Shown piece after piece: positions 6,324 through 8,651 of a stretch of DNA of 8,651 bases. The position numbers were made by a program, and so were the translations under genes. The DNA is from Ktedonobacter sp. (GTDB taxonomy: Bacteria > Chloroflexota > Ktedonobacteria > Ktedonobacterales > Ktedonobacteraceae): assembly GCA_003450555.1 (NCBI GenBank), contig DMFQ01000029.1, forward strand, positions 1 to 8,651. The letters are read 5' to 3'. Numbering within the stretch: the stretch's first letter is position 1; each line of letters begins with the position of its first letter. The notes below the pieces were generated by a model that was given only the letters and a program-made list of their open reading frames with translations, was not told the origin of the DNA and made no database searches.

Positions 6324-7007
6324 ATGCAATTAAGCGAACGAACACTGCTCCGTTTACACGTTGAAGCCGTCTGGGGCGTTCAACTTCCTGCCATTTTACA
6401 AAGTGACATCGCGCTTTCGCGCGAAAGCAAGCAGCCACCCTGGAGGCTCTGTGCCGCCGCAATCACCGGTGACCATGTCAATATTTGGAGACCGGACGTG
6501 CCCACAGTAGAGCGTGAAGCACTACTTGCTCGTGCGCACGAAGCGCTGGCCTTGCCGCCAACCATAGCTGGCGCACGGGATATCAGCCGCGAAGTTGCTC
6601 TGCAACAGGTGGCATCACCAACCATGGATATGACGACTGTCCAGCAACTTGCGCGTCCTCTTACTTCGCGCGACCGCGCACTGCTGAGAGCTTTTCAACC
6701 TAATTCTGAGGGTTACTACCTCCACGTGGATCGCCGTCCGCTCATAGGCGTTATCAGCGAAGGGCGTTTGCTCAGTCTGGCTCATAGCTCACGTCGCACC
6801 TCTGAGGCATGTGAACTCGGCATTACCACCTTACCAGAGGCACGTCGCAGAGGATACGCGCTGGCAGCAACCGTCCTCTGGGCAGTAAGTGTGAGCCTGG
6901 AAGGACTTATTCCTATCTATAGCGCGCTTATCAAAAATCAGGCGTCCCTCAGCTTAGCCTCCGCCGCCGGATATCGCATCTTCGCCCACATAGCAACTAT
7001 CAAATGA
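6324..7007 (+). CDS. GNAT family N-acetyltransferase-like protein
   Basis: A 227-residue protein whose C-terminal third matches the GNAT fold. A strand ending LGITTLPE is followed by ARRRGYALAA (173-182), which carries the R-x-x-G-x-A acetyl-CoA pyrophosphate loop (Arg174, Gly177, Ala179). Further on, Asn205 in LIKNQASLSLA and a closing AGYR (215-218) fit motif B. The first 110 residues are not recognised and show no catalytic signature; this half may set substrate specificity. The acceptor is unknown: small molecule, amino acid, antibiotic or protein are all possible. It is the second gene of a unit with the HD-GYP phosphodiesterase. Its ATG has a good ribosome site. Its stop lies 16 nt from the stop of the convergent ABC ATPase, with no terminator seen between them. 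Confidence 0.75.
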   Translation: MQLSERTLLRLHVEAVWGVQLPAILQSDIALSRESKQPPWRLCAAAITGDHVNIWRPDVPTVEREALLARAHEALALPPTIAGARDISREVALQQVASPTMDMTTVQQLARPLTSRDRALLRAFQPNSEGYYLHVDRRPLIGVISEGRLLSLAHSSRRTSEACELGITTLPEARRRGYALAATVLWAVSVSLEGLIPIYSALIKNQASLSLASAAGYRIFAHIATIK

Positions 7008-7023
7008 TAGCACAGCAACAAAG

Positions 7024-7815
7024 TTACAAAATCATTCCCAAAAAGTTTCGCGTGCGCTCATTCTCTGCATGGTCAAAAATTTTCTCAGGCGTTCCTTCCT
7101 CCACGATAACCGACTTATCCATAAAAATCACATGGCTGCACACCTCACGGGCGAAGCCCATCTCATGCGTGACAACCACCATCGTCATTCCCTCTTCTGC
7201 CAGTTGCTTCATGACTTTGAGTACCTCACCGACAAGCTCAGGGTCAAGAGCAGAGGTGGCTTCATCAAAAAGCATGATTTTAGGATTCATTGCCAGTGCG
7301 CGTGCAATCGCCACGCGCTGCTGTTGACCACCCGAAAGTTTATGGGGATAGGCATTCGCCTTCTCCGCGAGACCAACTTTAGCCAGTAAAGCATGAGCAC
7401 GCTCGGTAACCTCGCTCTTTGGCTGGCGCAGTACATGAATGGGCGCTTCGATCACGTTTTCCAGCGCCGTCATATGTGGGAAGAGGTTGAAGCGCTGAAA
7501 GACAAAACCGACTTGCGAACGGATACGGGCAATGTTGGCCTCGCGGTCCTCGACCAATCTACCATTACTCTCGCGATAGCCCATCAATTCACCGTCGATA
7601 TAGATACGCCCATCGTCTATCTTCTCCAGGTGATTGATGCAGCGCAGCAGCGTGGTTTTACCAGAGCCGCTGGGGCCTATCACCACGACAACCTGCCCGC
7701 GTTTGACAGAGAGATCAACACCATTTAGAACGGTGATATCGCCGAAGCGTTTGACAATCTTCTCGGCTCGAACCATCTCCCTGCTGTCACTATTTTCCTG
7801 TTGTTGTACACTCAT
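7024..7815 (-). CDS. polar amino-acid ABC transporter ATP-binding protein (GlnQ/HisP type)
   Basis: This is the cytoplasmic ATPase that powers import of a polar amino acid together with the permease encoded just upstream. With the ATG at 7815 it has 263 residues, slightly longer than the usual 240-250 owing to a polar Gln/Ser N-terminus. Motifs: Walker [10 protein letters not shown] (47-55), Q-loop FQRFNLFPH (Gln107), signature LSGGQQQR (160-167), Walker B IMLFDE (180-185), D-loop SALD and switch His217 in VTHEMGFA. The start at 7815 is chosen because GGAGGA (7826-7831) precedes it and because the 34 extra upstream codons of the open frame overlap the permease end and look unlike the family. 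The substrate cannot be named (Gln, Glu, His, Arg or cystine types look alike). Confidence 0.93.
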   Translation of the reverse strand: MSVQQQENSDSREMVRAEKIVKRFGDITVLNGVDLSVKRGQVVVVIGPSGSGKTTLLRCINHLEKIDDGRIYIDGELMGYRESNGRLVEDREANIARIRSQVGFVFQRFNLFPHMTALENVIEAPIHVLRQPKSEVTERAHALLAKVGLAEKANAYPHKLSGGQQQRVAIARALAMNPKIMLFDEATSALDPELVGEVLKVMKQLAEEGMTMVVVTHEMGFAREVCSHVIFMDKSVIVEEGTPEKIFDHAENERTRNFLGMIL

Positions 7816-7825
7816 CGCGATTTTT

Positions 7826-7831
7826 TCCTCC
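7826..7831 (-). promoter_or_regulatory. ribosome binding site of the ABC ATPase
   Basis: The minus strand reads GGAGGA in the 29-nt gap after the permease stop, about 10 nt before the ATG at 7815. It decides this start over the longer frame opening at 7917 inside the permease gene. Confidence 0.65.
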
Positions 7832-7844
7832 AATCCCCTTTCAT

Positions 7845-8624
7845 TTATCGTCCGCTGGCCAGCGTACCTGCCCCGCCAGGGCGAGGTGAGCCAAAGCCCA
7901 GCATACGTGACGCCCAACCCTTCTGGTCAAGTTCGGCTTTTAAAGTACGATTGGGATCAAGACGGTTCTCGATCCAGCTCTGGATATAGCCCCAAAGAGT
8001 AGTCAAGAGCAGGTAGAAGACGGTGGCCACAATCAGGAGTTCAAAGATAACAAAATTCTGCGAACCATAGACCTCAGCAGTACCCGTGAGTTCGAGCAAA
8101 CCAATTACAGAGGCGATGGAGGTGGTCTTGAGCATGTTATTGAATTCGTTGCCCAGGGGAGGGATTATCACACGCGCTGCCTGTGGTAGGATTATGCGAC
8201 GCATTGCCAGTGCGAACCGCATTCCGAGCGATTTGGCCGCTTCCATCTGCCCGGCGTCTACAGAAGTAATACCCGCGCGTACGATTTCCGCCATATAAGC
8301 CCCTTCATTCAGGGAGAAAGCGACCAGAATACAAGCGAAGTCAGGTAGGAGAAAATCGGGATTATTGATGATTCTCGGTAGCCCATCCCAAAGTAGGAGC
8401 ACCTGCACCAGCAGCGGACTTCCGCGAAAAAACCAGATATAGGCGCGTGCTGGCCAGTTCAGGTAGGGGAAACGCGACATACGCATCAAAGCCAGGAAAA
8501 GCCCTAGAATGACACCAATGAACTGGGCAACGACAGAGATCCAGAGCGTTCGCCAGGCGGCAAGCAAAAATAAATGGTTAGGGTCACTGAAGAGAAAATG
8601 CCAGACTGTATCCCATTGAAACAC
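7845..8624 (-). CDS. polar amino-acid ABC transporter permease (HisM/GlnP type)
   Basis: A 259-residue inner-membrane permease that pairs with the ATPase encoded 29 nt downstream. Hydrophobic helices lie at about 27-47, 61-79, 96-115 and 180-205. Family hallmarks include [10 protein letters not shown] (65-74), [13 protein letters not shown] (107-119) and the EAA coupling loop from EAAKSLGM to RRIILPQAA (128-150), which docks on the ATPase. The C-terminal tail of about 30 residues is hydrophilic and Gly/Pro-rich at the end. The start is a GTG with AAGGAGGG six nt upstream. Known transporters of this class use either one permease as a homodimer or two different ones; only one is seen here. No substrate-binding protein is present, and it may be encoded to the right, upstream in the same operon. 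Confidence 0.93.
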   Translation of the reverse strand: MFQWDTVWHFLFSDPNHLFLLAAWRTLWISVVAQFIGVILGLFLALMRMSRFPYLNWPARAYIWFFRGSPLLVQVLLLWDGLPRIINNPDFLLPDFACILVAFSLNEGAYMAEIVRAGITSVDAGQMEAAKSLGMRFALAMRRIILPQAARVIIPPLGNEFNNMLKTTSIASVIGLLELTGTAEVYGSQNFVIFELLIVATVFYLLLTTLWGYIQSWIENRLDPNRTLKAELDQKGWASRMLGFGSPRPGGAGTLASGR

Positions 8625-8638
8625 AGGAGACCCTCCTT
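8625..8638 (-). promoter_or_regulatory. permease ribosome binding site within a small inverted repeat
   Basis: The minus strand reads AAGGAGGG (8631-8638), a strong Shine-Dalgarno six nt before the GTG start. AGGAG and CTCCT flank a three-base GGT loop (8625-8637), so the site could fold on itself. The stem is only five base pairs and its effect is unknown. Confidence 0.5.
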
Positions 8639-8651
8639 ATTAAAGTGCTCC

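Noticed and set aside
7008..7023. Terminator between the convergent GNAT and ABC ATPase genes
   Set aside because: The 16-nt gap has no inverted repeat with a T-run on either strand, so none is annotated.
7816..7917. Longer start for the ABC ATPase at 7917
   Set aside because: The extra 34 codons overlap the permease C-terminus, lie outside the family's usual N-terminus, and a clear GGAGGA precedes the ATG at 7815.

Overview
This is bacterial chromosome-type DNA of middling GC with six protein genes in three transcription units. No rRNA, tRNA, CRISPR array, insertion sequence or phage gene was seen. The organism cannot be fixed from sequence alone. The mix of a YhaN-like Rad50 protein, a stand-alone HD-GYP protein and a polar amino-acid ABC transporter at mid GC would suit a Chloroflexota (Ktedonobacteria-like) soil bacterium, but that is only a guess.

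Left block (84-5227, minus strand): a two-gene operon encodes an SbcD/Mre11-type metallophosphoesterase (434 aa) and, 2 nt downstream, a giant SbcC/Rad50/YhaN-type ABC-class ATPase (1278 aa). The ATPase has all its nucleotide-binding motifs. It has no CXXC zinc hook and instead carries two adjacent transmembrane helices inside the coiled coil. The phosphoesterase has the Mre11 fold motifs, but two expected metal ligands are changed (GNHD reads GVHD; GHxH reads GYHH). Together they look like a membrane-tethered, possibly catalytically altered Mre11-Rad50-like machine. This is the most interesting item in the window.

Centre (5228-5641): a divergent intergenic region of about 414 nt. It holds a plausible promoter for the rightward genes, a weak candidate for the leftward operon, a misplaced strong Shine-Dalgarno with a ten-codon mini-ORF at the phosphoesterase start, and a short direct repeat.

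Right-of-centre (5642-7007, plus strand): a two-gene unit of a stand-alone HD-GYP phosphodiesterase, probably acting on cyclic di-GMP, followed 10 nt later by a GNAT-type acyltransferase of unknown substrate.

Right end (7024-8624, minus strand): a polar amino-acid ABC importer, permease first and then ATPase. The periplasmic or lipoprotein binding protein is not in the window and may lie beyond the right edge. The GNAT and ATPase genes converge with only 16 nt between their stop codons.
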